54,009 nt of DNA, taken from the NCBI GenBank assembly GCA_027315065.1, contig DAHUYT010000009.1, positions 1 through 54,009 on the forward strand, read 5' to 3'. Numbering within the stretch: position 1 is the first letter of the stretch; every line of letters starts with the position of its first letter. Positions 34,179-43,170 of this stretch are shown here, one piece after another. The position numbers were made by a program, and so were the translations under genes. The notes under the pieces were generated by a model, which was not told the DNA's origin, did not search any database, and saw nothing but the letters and a program-made list of their open reading frames with translations. Source of the DNA: Nitrososphaerota archaeon (GTDB lineage: Archaea; Thermoproteota; Nitrososphaeria; Nitrososphaerales; Nitrosopumilaceae).

Positions 34179-34826
34179 TTGAAGAAAAACTCTGCCGCAT
34201 CAGGCTTTGTAAAAGATATTATAATTGTAATTATAGGAATTGCGATAATATGGATAGGATTAAGGGTTGCATTTGGCACTGAAAATCCGTTTTATGTAGT
34301 ATCTAGTGGAAGCATGATTCCAACCCTAAACGTATTTGACGTGATTGTTGTTAATGGAAATATTCCTTTTGATCACCTAAAGGTAGGAAACATTATTGTT
34401 TTCCACGCGCCAGCTGAGGACTTGGTCATAGTTCATCGAGTTGCCGATATACTAAGTCAGAATCCACTCACAATTAGAACAAAAGGTGATGCTAATCCAG
34501 GCTCCATACCTGGAATTGACTTTCCAATAACACAGAAAGATTACATTGGAAAGGTAGTGTATGTAATACCTCAGATAGGCTATGTAACCAGAATTCTTAC
34601 TCCTCCCATCAATTACATCATAATAGCTGTAATAGTAGGTGTCATGATTGTAAAGCAATTTGGAAAAGCCAAAACCAACACCGCAGGTATTCTTTCTAGT
34701 AAAGACCTTCCTTCAAACTCTGACAATTCAAATGTCGCAAATGCAGAGAGCAGCTTGGCTGACAAAGAATATGCCAAATTTGACAAACCAGATAAAGACC
34801 AAGAACCAGAAGAAAAGAAAGAGTAA
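34179..34826 (+). CDS. Signal peptidase I, archaeal/ER type
   Basis: 215 residues from TTG 34179. An N-terminal membrane helix (DIIIVIIGIAIIWIGLRVA) precedes the serine motif SSGSMIPTLNVFDVIVVNG, then VFHAPAEDLVIVHRVADIL, where histidine replaces the lysine of bacterial enzymes. RTKGDANPGSIPG follows, and a second helix lies at about 148-165. The tail after 170 is charged and disordered (PDKDQEPEEKKE). It removes signal peptides from exported proteins such as the many surface proteins in this window. Confidence 0.88.
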   Translation: MKKNSAASGFVKDIIIVIIGIAIIWIGLRVAFGTENPFYVVSSGSMIPTLNVFDVIVVNGNIPFDHLKVGNIIVFHAPAEDLVIVHRVADILSQNPLTIRTKGDANPGSIPGIDFPITQKDYIGKVVYVIPQIGYVTRILTPPINYIIIAVIVGVMIVKQFGKAKTNTAGILSSKDLPSNSDNSNVANAESSLADKEYAKFDKPDKDQEPEEKKE

Positions 34827-34832
34827 ATTTTA

Positions 34833-36341
34833 TTATTTTTTAGTGTTTATCTTAAACACTCTTTGGAAATAGTCAGACTGTTCTGGCGCAGGTCCTGCAT
34901 CCTCTTTCACATTTGCCAAGCTCTTGGCAAGTTGTTTTTTGTATTCCAGTTGCATCTGTCTTGCAATCTGAATTCTTTGTGCCTGTGGAGAACCTGCTCC
35001 GTGCATGGACTCTGTAAGGTAGCCAACTGCATTTCTTCCCAGAGTCATGTTCTCTATCAACCGCAAGATCCGCATTCTATTTTCGACGTCAACGCCTTTG
35101 CGACCCTTTAGATATTTTTTCAGCATGGGTCCTGTTTCTGGACTTCTAAAGTCTTTTTCAGATGGGAGAGTAACCAAGAGTCCTCCAGCAATATCCTGTG
35201 CAAGTCTTCCTATCTCATATGGAAACCTAGTAACATTGTGCTTGCACACGTTTGCAAGCATGTCGTCATTTATCCAATTGCCAGATTTTGTACGATGAGC
35301 TTGATATGAAGAAGCTACGCCTGCAGCATAAATTGTCTCGTTTAGATGAGTCATCTCTACCAGTTTGTCTTTAATATGAGATACATTTGGCACTCCATTA
35401 TAGTCAGCAATTGCCGCAGATGCTCCAATCAGTACATCTCCAAGTCCTGTCTTGCATACATAGCTTCTTCTATGATAACAAGTGAATCGTTCTACCAGCA
35501 TTGATGCAAATTCATACTCCCCGTTCATGAATACATGTTCCCATGGAACAAAAACATTATCAAAAATTATCATTGCCTCCTGGCCTGAAAACTTGGAGTT
35601 ACCTGAATCAAGGTCCCCTCCTTCCATACTTCGTGTGTCACATGACTGCCGACCATAAATGTATGTTATGCCTGGGGCATCTGCTGGTATGGCGCCAACT
35701 ACTGCATAGTCACGATCACTTTCCTGTAATCGCATTGTTGGCATGAATATGATCCAGTGTGAGTTAATGCAGCCCGTTTGATGGGCCTTGGCGCCTTTGA
35801 CAATAATTCCTTTATCATTTTTTTCAACTATGTGTAAAAAGACATCAGGATCCTCTTGTTCATATGGTGCCTTGCTCCTGTCACCTTTAGGATCCGTCAT
35901 GGCGCCCCCTATTACAAAGTTTTCTTTTTGAACCATCTTGATAAATTCTACCAGTCTCTTGTGATAATCCGTCTTATGTTTTTCATCAATTTCAAAAGTA
36001 ACAGAATATAACGAATTAATTGCATCCATTCCTACACACCTCTGGAAACATGTACCTGTAAGTTGGCCCAATTTTCTTTGCATCTTGTTTTGGTGTACTA
36101 GATCATCTGAACTCTCTACAATATGCAGAAACCTGTTTACTTGCTGACCGCTAAGTGATGATTTTACACTTGCGATCTCGCTTTCCTGTACTGCCAGATC
36201 AAAAGTCTCCGCCACTGCATTAATCGATGGACGAATCATTGGATGATCTACAGGTTCTTTTACAAGTTCGCCAAAAAGATATACCTTCATCTTTCTGCCC
36301 CTGAGACTTTGTATGTATTCTGCACCAGTCTTAATTGGCAT
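34833..36341 (-). CDS. 4-hydroxybutyryl-CoA dehydratase
   Basis: 502 residues of the AbfD/4-hydroxyphenylacetate 3-hydroxylase family. It carries TGTCFQRCVGMD, with C98 and C102 matching the two N-terminal cluster cysteines, and later YHRRSYVCKTGLGDVLIGA with H290 and C296 for the remaining ligands; the H-to-C spacing is one residue shorter than in the Clostridium enzyme numbering I recall. Uses FAD and a 4Fe-4S cluster to make crotonyl-CoA from 4-hydroxybutyryl-CoA. In Nitrosopumilus this gene neighbours an ADP-forming ligase, as here. Key step in the thaumarchaeal 3HP/4HB cycle. Confidence 0.92.
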   Translation of the reverse strand: MPIKTGAEYIQSLRGRKMKVYLFGELVKEPVDHPMIRPSINAVAETFDLAVQESEIASVKSSLSGQQVNRFLHIVESSDDLVHQNKMQRKLGQLTGTCFQRCVGMDAINSLYSVTFEIDEKHKTDYHKRLVEFIKMVQKENFVIGGAMTDPKGDRSKAPYEQEDPDVFLHIVEKNDKGIIVKGAKAHQTGCINSHWIIFMPTMRLQESDRDYAVVGAIPADAPGITYIYGRQSCDTRSMEGGDLDSGNSKFSGQEAMIIFDNVFVPWEHVFMNGEYEFASMLVERFTCYHRRSYVCKTGLGDVLIGASAAIADYNGVPNVSHIKDKLVEMTHLNETIYAAGVASSYQAHRTKSGNWINDDMLANVCKHNVTRFPYEIGRLAQDIAGGLLVTLPSEKDFRSPETGPMLKKYLKGRKGVDVENRMRILRLIENMTLGRNAVGYLTESMHGAGSPQAQRIQIARQMQLEYKKQLAKSLANVKEDAGPAPEQSDYFQRVFKINTKK

Positions 36342-36363
36342 GTCTGCTCTTCTCTCTTAAAGT

Positions 36364-36371
36364 AATATAAA
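36364..36371 (-). promoter_or_regulatory. Box A for the 4-hydroxybutyryl-CoA dehydratase gene
   Basis: On the minus strand TTTATATT is centred about 26 bases before ATG 36341, so the mRNA begins at or just before the start codon. It lies in the 53-base gap to the ligase gene, so the dehydratase can be expressed on its own. Confidence 0.45.
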
Positions 36372-36394
36372 TATTATAACCAGTATGGCTAGGC

Positions 36395-38494
36395 TTATGA
36401 GAGACCAATTCTTACATCAACCACTTTACAGCCCTTGCCCTTTTCAAATACAAGTACTGGGTTTAGGTCAAGCTCTTTTATCTCCTCAAAATCAGTCACA
36501 AGCTGAGAAATTTTCTGTATGCATTCTGATAATTTTTGCACATCCGATGGTTTTTCCCCTCTTACGCCCTGTAACAACTTGTTTGTTTTGATAGATGATA
36601 TCATCTCATCTGCTTCAAAACTAGTAGGTGCTATTCTAAAAGTAACATCTTTGAGAACTTCAACATATATTCCTCCCATTCCAAACATCATGACAGGTCC
36701 AAATCCAGGTTCTTGTTTTGAGCCAACGATTGTTTCTCTTCCTCCCTTTATCATTTCTTGAACTAAGACACCTTTGATTATTGCCTTCTTGTCATATTTC
36801 CTCGCGTTCTTGATTATATCCTTAAATGCCGCCTTTACTTCTTTTGGGGTTTTCACTCCCACCTTTACTCCCCCTGCATCAGACTTGTGAATGATTTGCG
36901 GAGATGCAATCTTCATTACCACAGGATATCCAATTTTCTTTGCAGCAAAGAGTGATTCTTTTTCTTTTGTAGCAAGAATACTTTTTGGTAGAGGTATGCC
37001 ATATGCTTTTAGGACTTCTTGTCCTTCTTCTTCTAGTAGGTTTTTTCTTCCGTCTGATCTTACCTTGGAAAAAATCTGTCCTGCTTTTTTCTTGTTTACC
37101 TTGAATTGCTGCACCTTATCCTCAGAGGCCTGGGTCCACTGGGTAAACCTCAACATGGCCTTCAATGACCTGATTGCATTTTCTGCATATTTGTAATGAG
37201 GAATACCTCCTTCTGCTAGTATCTCCTTGTTTTTTATTCCTTCATCAGATCCCATCAGGCTTGCCAAAATGGTTTTGTTGTATTTCTTTGAAACGTTTAC
37301 TATGACCTCAGCTAGCTTGTTGTAATCCAGCGTCGCCGAAGGAGTACACATCACAATGACAGAACCGACGTTTTTGTGGGCCAGAACTAGATTTAAGACA
37401 TGATCAAACCTGTTGTAATCTGCATCGCCTACAATGTCAACAGGATTTCGTGATGTACCCCATGGAGGAATGACTGCATTAATCTGAGGTCTGATGTCTT
37501 CTATGTTTGCCATCTTTATGCCAAGTTTTGAGCATGCATCTGTTGAGATAATCGCAGGACCTCCTGCGTTTGACACGATCACTAGATCTCCTGTTGGAAG
37601 CGGTTGCTTTGAAAATGCCGCGGCATAGTCAAACAATTCCTCCATGGTGTCAACCCTAATTGCACCAGCTTGTGCGAGCAAAGCTTCATAGATCTCATCA
37701 GAGCCCATAAGGGCTCCAGTGTGAGACATTGCAGCCTTTGCGCCCTCTGGACTTCGTCCTGACTTTAGTACGAGAACTGGTTTTTTAGTTTGGCCTAGTC
37801 TTGTAATTTGCTTACAAACCTTGAGAAACTCCCTTCCATTTGACATGTCTTCAAGATACATGACAATTACCTTGGTTTGATCATGTTCTGCTAGCATTTT
37901 GAGCATATCAACCTCGTTTAGGTCTACTTTGTTTCCCATGCTGATTACAGCAGAAAATCCTATTCCTTGTGCACTGGCGTCTTCCACCAATGCTGCGCAG
38001 ATGGCACCGCTTTGTGAAACTAGTGCAATCCCGCCAGATTTTGGAGTTACCTTTAGAAAAGTAGAATTCATCATTGTTTGAGGAGCCAGATTCATAACGC
38101 CAAGACAATTTGGCCCTATTATCCTAATGTTGTATTGTTTTGAAATCGCTGCCAGTTTCTGTTCAAGCTTTGCTCCCTCTTCGTCTACTTCTTTGAATCC
38201 TGCAGTGATTACGATAGCGCCCTTTATTCCCTTTTTCCCGCATTCCTCAAGGACCAAAGGAACTATATCGTTTTTTGTAACCACTACTGCAAGATCTATT
38301 TCCTCTGGAACATCCAGAACGCTCTTGTAGGCTTTTTTATCAAAGACTGTTTCTCGAGTTGGGCTTATTGGAAAAATTTTACCAGTGTAACCCTTTAGAA
38401 TGTTTGACGTGATTGCTCTGCCCACGCTACCTTCTTTGTCTGATGCGCCAACTATGGCAATTGATTTTGGAGAAAGAAAAAGAGAATCAGCCAT
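36395..38494 (-). CDS. ADP-forming acyl-CoA ligase, likely 4-hydroxybutyrate-CoA ligase
   Basis: 699 residues. Order of domains: CoA-binding (KSIAIVGASDKEGSVGRAI), two succinyl-CoA-ligase-like domains with the phospho-histidine H258 in AAMSHTGALMGSDE, and a C-terminal ATP-grasp domain (EVLKAYGIPLPKSILATKEK, KSDAGGVKVGVKTPKEV, LVQEMIKGGRETIVG). It makes an acyl-CoA from acid, CoA and ATP, releasing ADP, an energy-saving reaction. The adjacent dehydratase suggests 4-hydroxybutyrate as substrate, matching the arrangement of Nitrosopumilus; 3-hydroxypropionate or acetate cannot be excluded by sequence. Confidence 0.88.
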   Translation of the reverse strand: MADSLFLSPKSIAIVGASDKEGSVGRAITSNILKGYTGKIFPISPTRETVFDKKAYKSVLDVPEEIDLAVVVTKNDIVPLVLEECGKKGIKGAIVITAGFKEVDEEGAKLEQKLAAISKQYNIRIIGPNCLGVMNLAPQTMMNSTFLKVTPKSGGIALVSQSGAICAALVEDASAQGIGFSAVISMGNKVDLNEVDMLKMLAEHDQTKVIVMYLEDMSNGREFLKVCKQITRLGQTKKPVLVLKSGRSPEGAKAAMSHTGALMGSDEIYEALLAQAGAIRVDTMEELFDYAAAFSKQPLPTGDLVIVSNAGGPAIISTDACSKLGIKMANIEDIRPQINAVIPPWGTSRNPVDIVGDADYNRFDHVLNLVLAHKNVGSVIVMCTPSATLDYNKLAEVIVNVSKKYNKTILASLMGSDEGIKNKEILAEGGIPHYKYAENAIRSLKAMLRFTQWTQASEDKVQQFKVNKKKAGQIFSKVRSDGRKNLLEEEGQEVLKAYGIPLPKSILATKEKESLFAAKKIGYPVVMKIASPQIIHKSDAGGVKVGVKTPKEVKAAFKDIIKNARKYDKKAIIKGVLVQEMIKGGRETIVGSKQEPGFGPVMMFGMGGIYVEVLKDVTFRIAPTSFEADEMISSIKTNKLLQGVRGEKPSDVQKLSECIQKISQLVTDFEEIKELDLNPVLVFEKGKGCKVVDVRIGLS

Positions 38495-38565
38495 TTTAAC
38501 GAGTTGGTTTCAAATTGTTATGTATAATAAGTTTATCTTAGATCCGTCTCCAAGGCAACCTCAGT

Positions 38566-38922
38566 TTAGCTTCCAAGCATCTTTCCTGCCATGTTTTTCT
38601 CTCTTGGAATCCATATTATCCTCAGGTTTTTACATTTTGCAACGAGTTCCCAAGCCTCCATTGCAAGGACTCGCAGTTGGCTGTTGTTTATTGCAAACTC
38701 GTGATTTAACTGAGATACTGTATTTTTGGAATCGCTGTATATTACAATCTCGTCTTGCGAGTTGAGGTATTTTTTCAGTGCGGCAACTATTGCCATGTAT
38801 TCGGCTTGGTTGTTTGTTATGCCAGGCTCTTTTTTGTAAAACGACTCACCAGTCTCCTTGACAAAAAATCCAAAGCCTGAATCCAGCCCACCAGAGCCAT
38901 CGACAAATATACTAAGCGGCAT
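38566..38922 (-). CDS. RNase HI-like protein
   Basis: 118 residues with RNase H fold: FVDGSGG (D8), TNNQAEYMAIVAALK (E41) and IYSDSKNTV (D64) are the first three carboxylates. The fourth is expected in the C-terminal N-x2-A-D motif, but here the sequence is REKNMAGKMLGS, with G in place of D. The protein may cut RNA-DNA hybrids with reduced activity or have another role. It overlaps the membrane gene 38912-39364 by 11 bases. Confidence 0.75.
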   Translation of the reverse strand: MPLSIFVDGSGGLDSGFGFFVKETGESFYKKEPGITNNQAEYMAIVAALKKYLNSQDEIVIYSDSKNTVSQLNHEFAINNSQLRVLAMEAWELVAKCKNLRIIWIPREKNMAGKMLGS

Positions 38923-39364
38923 CCCTGTATAACCTCATTAGTTTTACACTCAAATTTACTGTTATCATGTAGATACAAGTCGAGATGGATTGTGACACAA
39001 GAGATGCAAGATATGCTTCATAGGAATATGTAAGCAAGTAATATTGCAGAAACCATCTTGAAATCGTATATATGACTTCTCCCACTCCAAGAGACGAGAT
39101 TATTTTTATTAGATCTCTTTTCAGATGGGCTCTGTTAATCTCGCCTGACTCTAGCATATACTTTTTTTTGTTGTCAAGATAGAACAGGGCACCAAAAGTT
39201 GTGAAATATACTATATAGTCAACAACAAGGGTGATTGTTGTATCCACATAGCTTTGCTGGTTTGACAGGTACTGGGCCACTATGGCGGAGATTACAATCG
39301 ATGCAGAAAATCCAAGCAGAATATTTTTGTTAAGCCTCAGATATTCTTTGTATTGTTGTTTCAC
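38912..39364 (-). CDS. Four-helix membrane protein of unknown function
   Basis: 150 residues with hydrophobic helices at about 15-35 (LLGFSASIVISAIVAQYL), 42-62 (TITLVVDYIVYFTTFGALFY), 84-106 and 118-138 (LVSQSISTCIYMITVNL). Loops are charged, and R/K after each helix suggests N-in topology. The stop overlaps the RNase H gene. No family recognised. Confidence 0.6.
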   Translation of the reverse strand: MKQQYKEYLRLNKNILLGFSASIVISAIVAQYLSNQQSYVDTTITLVVDYIVYFTTFGALFYLDNKKKYMLESGEINRAHLKRDLIKIISSLGVGEVIYTISRWFLQYYLLTYSYEAYLASLVSQSISTCIYMITVNLSVKLMRLYRDAA

Positions 39365-39399
39365 ATGTTGGTTTTGCCCTAGTTACAAATAAACTAAAT

Positions 39400-39690
39400 C
39401 TATTGCAGCGTTATTTTCAAAAGTACCAATATTCCCGCAAGCTCTGCTACATGCACTGCCAAAAGATACGGTAGAAGGGCCACTGCATAAAGATCCATCA
39501 TTGAGAAATATGCGTAAACCGTGATTACATTGTGCAAGAAGAGTAAACCTGAGAAAAATATCATCCCAAGAGGGAGCTGTGCCTTTGTTTTTGAATACAT
39601 TTTGCCAAAGACTGCCATCAGTATTCCTAACACTGCCATGTTGGAAAGTGAGACAATTGTACTTACGGTCATTATGACCTCCATTTGCAA
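39400..39690 (-). CDS. Small three-helix membrane protein
   Basis: 96 residues, with helices at about 6-27 (IMTVSTIVSLSNMAVLGILM), 39-60 (LPLGMIFFSGLLFLHNVITV) and 68-92 (YAVALLPYLLAVHVAELAGI). A longer overlapping frame on the same strand lacks membrane-like order and is a shadow. It lies 20 bases after the winged-helix gene at 39711-40013 and is probably its partner in an operon. Confidence 0.6.
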   Translation of the reverse strand: MQMEVIMTVSTIVSLSNMAVLGILMAVFGKMYSKTKAQLPLGMIFFSGLLFLHNVITVYAYFSMMDLYAVALLPYLLAVHVAELAGILVLLKITLQ

Positions 39691-39710
39691 AAAACTTCAA
39701 CCCCGCAAGC

Positions 39711-40013
39711 TTATTTACTTTTTTCCAATTTGGCTATAATTTCATCAAATGCTTCCAAGTTGACCTCCAAAAATGTAGATATGAAGTAAGTTGCTCCATA
39801 CTTTTCTCCTACACGTGTTATGAGGTTATTTTTTTCAAGTACGCCTATGTGATGCTGTATTGCCTTGTAGTCCAGACCCAACTCTTTTGCCAGTTGGTTT
39901 GCGTTAAGCGGTCTTTCACGTATAACAGAGATTAGTCTCATCCGATTTAATCCGCCTTTTGAGCCCATGAACACAAACCAGAGAAGGCGCCTTGCGTGGG
40001 GGTCTACAGGCAT
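39711..40013 (-). CDS. Winged-helix (ArsR-like) transcription regulator
   Basis: 100 residues. The helix-turn-helix reads MRLISVIRERPLNANQLAKE, LGLDYKAIQHHIGVLEKNNL, then a wing ITRVGEKYGATYFIS. It has no clear effector domain. The pattern fits archaeal ArsR-type regulators acting on neighbouring genes. The first gene of its unit, it is followed by a small membrane protein. The upstream gap 40014-40329 would carry its promoter on one side and that of the radical SAM gene on the other. Confidence 0.8.
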   Translation of the reverse strand: MPVDPHARRLLWFVFMGSKGGLNRMRLISVIRERPLNANQLAKELGLDYKAIQHHIGVLEKNNLITRVGEKYGATYFISTFLEVNLEAFDEIIAKLEKSK

Positions 40014-40329
40014 TGTATGCCTTCCTGTATCAGCATCTAATTAAAACATCTTTGTGGTTTTTTAACAATTGCAAGGTTTAGGTGTTATTATATCCGGTTA
40101 ATGATAATGTGGGAAAAATAGGACATCTGAAAAAACAATACTGAAGATAGACAGATGCACTGTACAGGCTGTACCAGTGCAATACAAAAACTGTATCAAA
40201 TATCATGCCTGACTATGTATTAAAGAGACATATCATACCAAGATAGCACCGATATCTCTTGTCACCCAATTGATGTAACAATACTAGGTCAAAAGAATAA
40301 CTGATAAATTGGATATGTCATAACTTATC
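40014..40329. other. 316-base divergent intergenic region
   Basis: Separates the divergent regulator and radical SAM genes. I see no gene or tRNA. A GATAAATTGG sequence near 40302-40311 could serve as box A for the radical SAM gene. No clear inverted repeat stands out. Confidence 0.3.
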
Positions 40330-41211
40330 GTGATGATAAACTATGACTATCCTTTATACAGGCCCCCATCAGAGGGCAAGTCACTTATTTTTCAGGTAAC
40401 ACTTGGATGTTCGTTTAACAAATGTTCATACTGTGACATGTATAGAACAAAAGAATACCGGGAGAGGCCATGGGATGAGATCAAGATGGAGATTGATCTT
40501 GCTTCAAAACACATGCCTGAAACAACAAGAATATTTCTTGCAGATGGTGATGCACTGAATCTGTCGACACACAAAATGCTGCAGATTTTAGACTATATAC
40601 AAGGCAAGTTTACAAATCTTGAAAGAATTTCATGCTATGCCATGCCAAAAAATATTTTGGAAAAATCTGTAGACGATCTGAAAAAACTCTACGACGCAGG
40701 ACTTACCATGTTCTATATTGGTATAGAGACAGGCTCTGATATCATACTAAAGAAAATTACAAAGGGTGCAACTAGTCAGACGATCATCAAGGCATGCCAA
40801 AAGGCAAAGGATTCGGGTTATATCATATCATGCATGGTGATTCTAGGCCTTGGCGGAAAAAATTACTCAAAACAACACATTGAAGACACCGCAAAGATCC
40901 TCAGTATAACCTCTCCTCATTACGTGGGAGCCCTGACTTTACATCTGGACAAAGGAATACGCGAAGAATTCCTTACCAAGTTCAACGAGTCTTTTCTGGC
41001 AATTGACGACTCGGATGCTCTCGATGAGCTAGAGTCTCTTGTGAGTAAAATGGAGCCCGGGACTCCAGTAATTTTTCGAGCCAATCATGGTTCCAATGCA
41101 TATCCAATAGGCGGAACATTTCCACAAGAGAAGCAACAGATGCTGGAAAAAATTACATATCTCAGAGAACACCCGGAATTGTGTAGGCCTGTAGGTTTTA
41201 GAGGATTCTAG
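40330..41211 (+). CDS. Radical SAM protein
   Basis: 293 residues. LGCSFNKCSYCDMYR is the C-x3-C-x2-C cluster motif for the SAM-binding 4Fe-4S. Next come FLADGDALNL, ERISCYAMPKNIL and MFYIGIETGSDIILKKI, followed by SGYIISCMVILGLGGK, a pattern found in Elp3-like and HemN-like halves. No accessory cluster or B12 domain is visible. Substrate unknown. GTG 40330 is followed by ATG 40333, either of which can be the start. It is divergent from the winged-helix regulator. Confidence 0.85.
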   Translation: MMINYDYPLYRPPSEGKSLIFQVTLGCSFNKCSYCDMYRTKEYRERPWDEIKMEIDLASKHMPETTRIFLADGDALNLSTHKMLQILDYIQGKFTNLERISCYAMPKNILEKSVDDLKKLYDAGLTMFYIGIETGSDIILKKITKGATSQTIIKACQKAKDSGYIISCMVILGLGGKNYSKQHIEDTAKILSITSPHYVGALTLHLDKGIREEFLTKFNESFLAIDDSDALDELESLVSKMEPGTPVIFRANHGSNAYPIGGTFPQEKQQMLEKITYLREHPELCRPVGFRGF

Positions 41212-41463
41212 AATTGTTTTAACTAGCAACCAATACAATCATGAAATGCAGTTTACCAGAAATGTCAACACCCAAGTCAGTAACTCCATCATATGCGATA
41301 TCAATCCATCAAGCACGTATAAAAAAACCAGTGTAAATTTTCTTGGTACAATAACAATTACATCTTGTCTAACTGATTGCCATGAAATGCTTAATGGAAG
41401 TGTTATCCCATCTGTTTATCCTGTCATTGTATATGCTGCTGTAATGATGAAAAGAGCGGGGTT

Positions 41464-41979
41464 TCATTTTTGCGCGCCAAATTTTTGCCTTGTACCAAAC
41501 CCCAATCTAGACACAATTCCATAAAATGCCAAAAGAGACGCAACCCCTACAGCTAGCACAAGACCTGATGCAGGAAATTCTGGCACCGTTGTGGTAGCTT
41601 TACTTTGTGTGATGACAAATCCGTTGATTCTTGAACTAGCTGTTATGTTCAGGTTACCGGGGGAGGCTGTAAGCGGTACCTTGAACTGGAGGTGAAAGTT
41701 TCCGTTTTGGTCAGCCTGTACAGTGCGAATCAGGATCAGGTTTCCGTTTGAGTCCTTTACCTGAATGGCAACGAGCTGCCCAGCAGTTCCCCCATTAACT
41801 GAACCATTAAGATTTACCGTGTCCCCTGGCCCATAGGAACTCTTGGATGTGTCAATAGTGATTGATTCGTTGTCTAGCTGTGCATGTGAACTAGGCATGC
41901 TAAGGATTACCAGAAACAAGGCAAACAGCGCAACTAGTGATCCTGATTTCAATTTATCACACCTACAAGAGTCCAACAA
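41464..41979 (-). CDS. Secreted protein with C-terminal PEFP sorting-type tail
   Basis: 171 residues. A signal peptide (LVALFALFLVILSMPSSHA) precedes a beta domain (YGPGDTVNLNGSVNGGTAGQ, IQVKDSNGNLILIRTVQA) and then VPEFPASGLVLAVGVASLLAF with a basic end. This is the layout of archaeal sorting tails (PEFG-CTERM-like: PEF motif, hydrophobic helix, basic end), so it is probably processed and fixed on the surface. It overlaps the end of the upstream frameshifted gene by 17 bases, so they were one transcript. Confidence 0.72.
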   Translation of the reverse strand: MLDSCRCDKLKSGSLVALFALFLVILSMPSSHAQLDNESITIDTSKSSYGPGDTVNLNGSVNGGTAGQLVAIQVKDSNGNLILIRTVQADQNGNFHLQFKVPLTASPGNLNITASSRINGFVITQSKATTTVPEFPASGLVLAVGVASLLAFYGIVSRLGFGTRQKFGAQK

Positions 41980-42884
41980 AATATGACTGTTCGTGTGATT
42001 CTGATGTGCCTCCTTTATTTGGCCAGTTCGTCAATACGTTGGCGTATATGCTAGCCAGACCTATTTTAGACTGGGTTGGTACATAATATGGAAGTACCAC
42101 CTTCGAAGTGCCTGGGGTTAGCGTGTATTTTATCGATCTGGTTCCCAAAGTGTTTAGGTTAGAGTCAAAAAGATTTATTGTTACAAGAGAGGGAGTAGAA
42201 TATCCAGAATAGATGCTTACTTTGACATATCCGCTCTGTCCTCTGGTAAACGTTGAGATGACATTTCCGTTTTGATCAGTAGGTTGCACTGATGTTATGC
42301 TGATGATATCAGAATTGGTAGAGTTGTTTTCCAAGTTTGCAATGCATGGATTTATCCCATTAACAACTGTCAGATCTCCATTGCTGTTAAAACATGATTG
42401 TACATTACTGTTTGCAAGACCATACTCGACGTTGAGATTGTTGTTTATTTGTACTACTTGTACGTGGTTTACTGCGGCATAGCTGTCAAAGGTTTGCATT
42501 GCTTGGCCCAAGCTTCCGCCATTGGCAAGTACATTCTGCATGGCAGCATCTGCTGCAGCTACTCTTTGTTGCATGACTGTTGGTTCAGGTACTGGCTTGG
42601 TCATGGCTATCAAAAGGTAGTCATATATCTGAAATAAAAATGCCGAGATCTTTTCTCTTTGTAGAATCAAGCCCTTGACTTTACCAAGTTCGTTGTCATA
42701 TTCTCCATTCATTGAGGCTTGGAGTACAAACTCCATAAACAATATCTCTCTTGTGTGGTGTTAGATATTTGTTTACTCTGTCATATCTGGCAGTCATTTC
42801 TATAACCCTGCCCTTTCGATTTAAGATTACCACCAGCTCAATATGATCATCAATGCCTGAAACTTGTTTGCAGAGAATATCCAA
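41963..42884 (-). pseudogene. Roadblock-like plus surface domain gene with a frameshift
   Basis: From TTG 42884 the frame reads MDILCKQVSGIDDHIELVVI and continues to KYLTPHKRDI. At about 42752 sense moves to another frame as FMEFVLQASMNGEYDNELGK, then VKGLILQREKISAFLF, and runs to the stop at 41963. The joined N-terminus is a roadblock/profilin-like domain also seen in the protein at 45049. The C-terminal 190 residues (YVKVSIYSGYSTPSLVTINL and others) look like an extracytoplasmic beta domain, though no signal or membrane helix joins the halves. Total length is 922 bases, one more than a multiple of three. Confidence 0.65.
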
Positions 42885-43030
42885 TGGTTATTGACGTTCA
42901 AGAGTTTCTGTCGTCACAGCTATAGAATTTATTTTGGTAATGAAAAAGATTCACCATATAAAAGTGTCTATCTATAGTGGTTACATGGTTCTATGAAGTA
43001 TACAAAAAACTATAGTTTCTGCTTAGATAG

Positions 43031-43165
43031 TCATGATACGCGATAGTTGTATGGTCTACCGAGATCCCTTTCCATTTTATGATCAGGTAGACCTACTCCC
43101 CAATAATTAGCAAGGCTTCTAATATAGTAATTGTCAAATTCTATAGAATAAAATTCCGATTTTTT
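43031..43165 (-). other. Possible N-terminal relic of a transposase
   Basis: Between the frameshifted gene and the aquaporin the minus strand reads SEFYSIEFDNYYIRSLANYW, GVGLPDHKMERD and LGRPYNYRVS then TGA at 43031, without a start codon. The G-R-P-Y-x-Y pattern after charged residues occurs near the N-terminus of DDE transposases with a GRP-x-x-Y-P-D-S motif. A similar HGRPLTYR remnant lies at about 46201-46222. Weak evidence. Confidence 0.25.
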
Positions 43166-43170
43166 GATTG

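Noticed and set aside
37899-38108. Frames on both strands inside the ADP-forming ligase
   Set aside because: Both are shadows of the ligase, which has full family motifs through this stretch.
39383-39700. 105-codon minus-strand frame overlapping the three-helix membrane protein
   Set aside because: The alternative frame of the same DNA encodes an ordered membrane protein; this one has no ordered helices and includes frame-shifted cysteine and serine runs.
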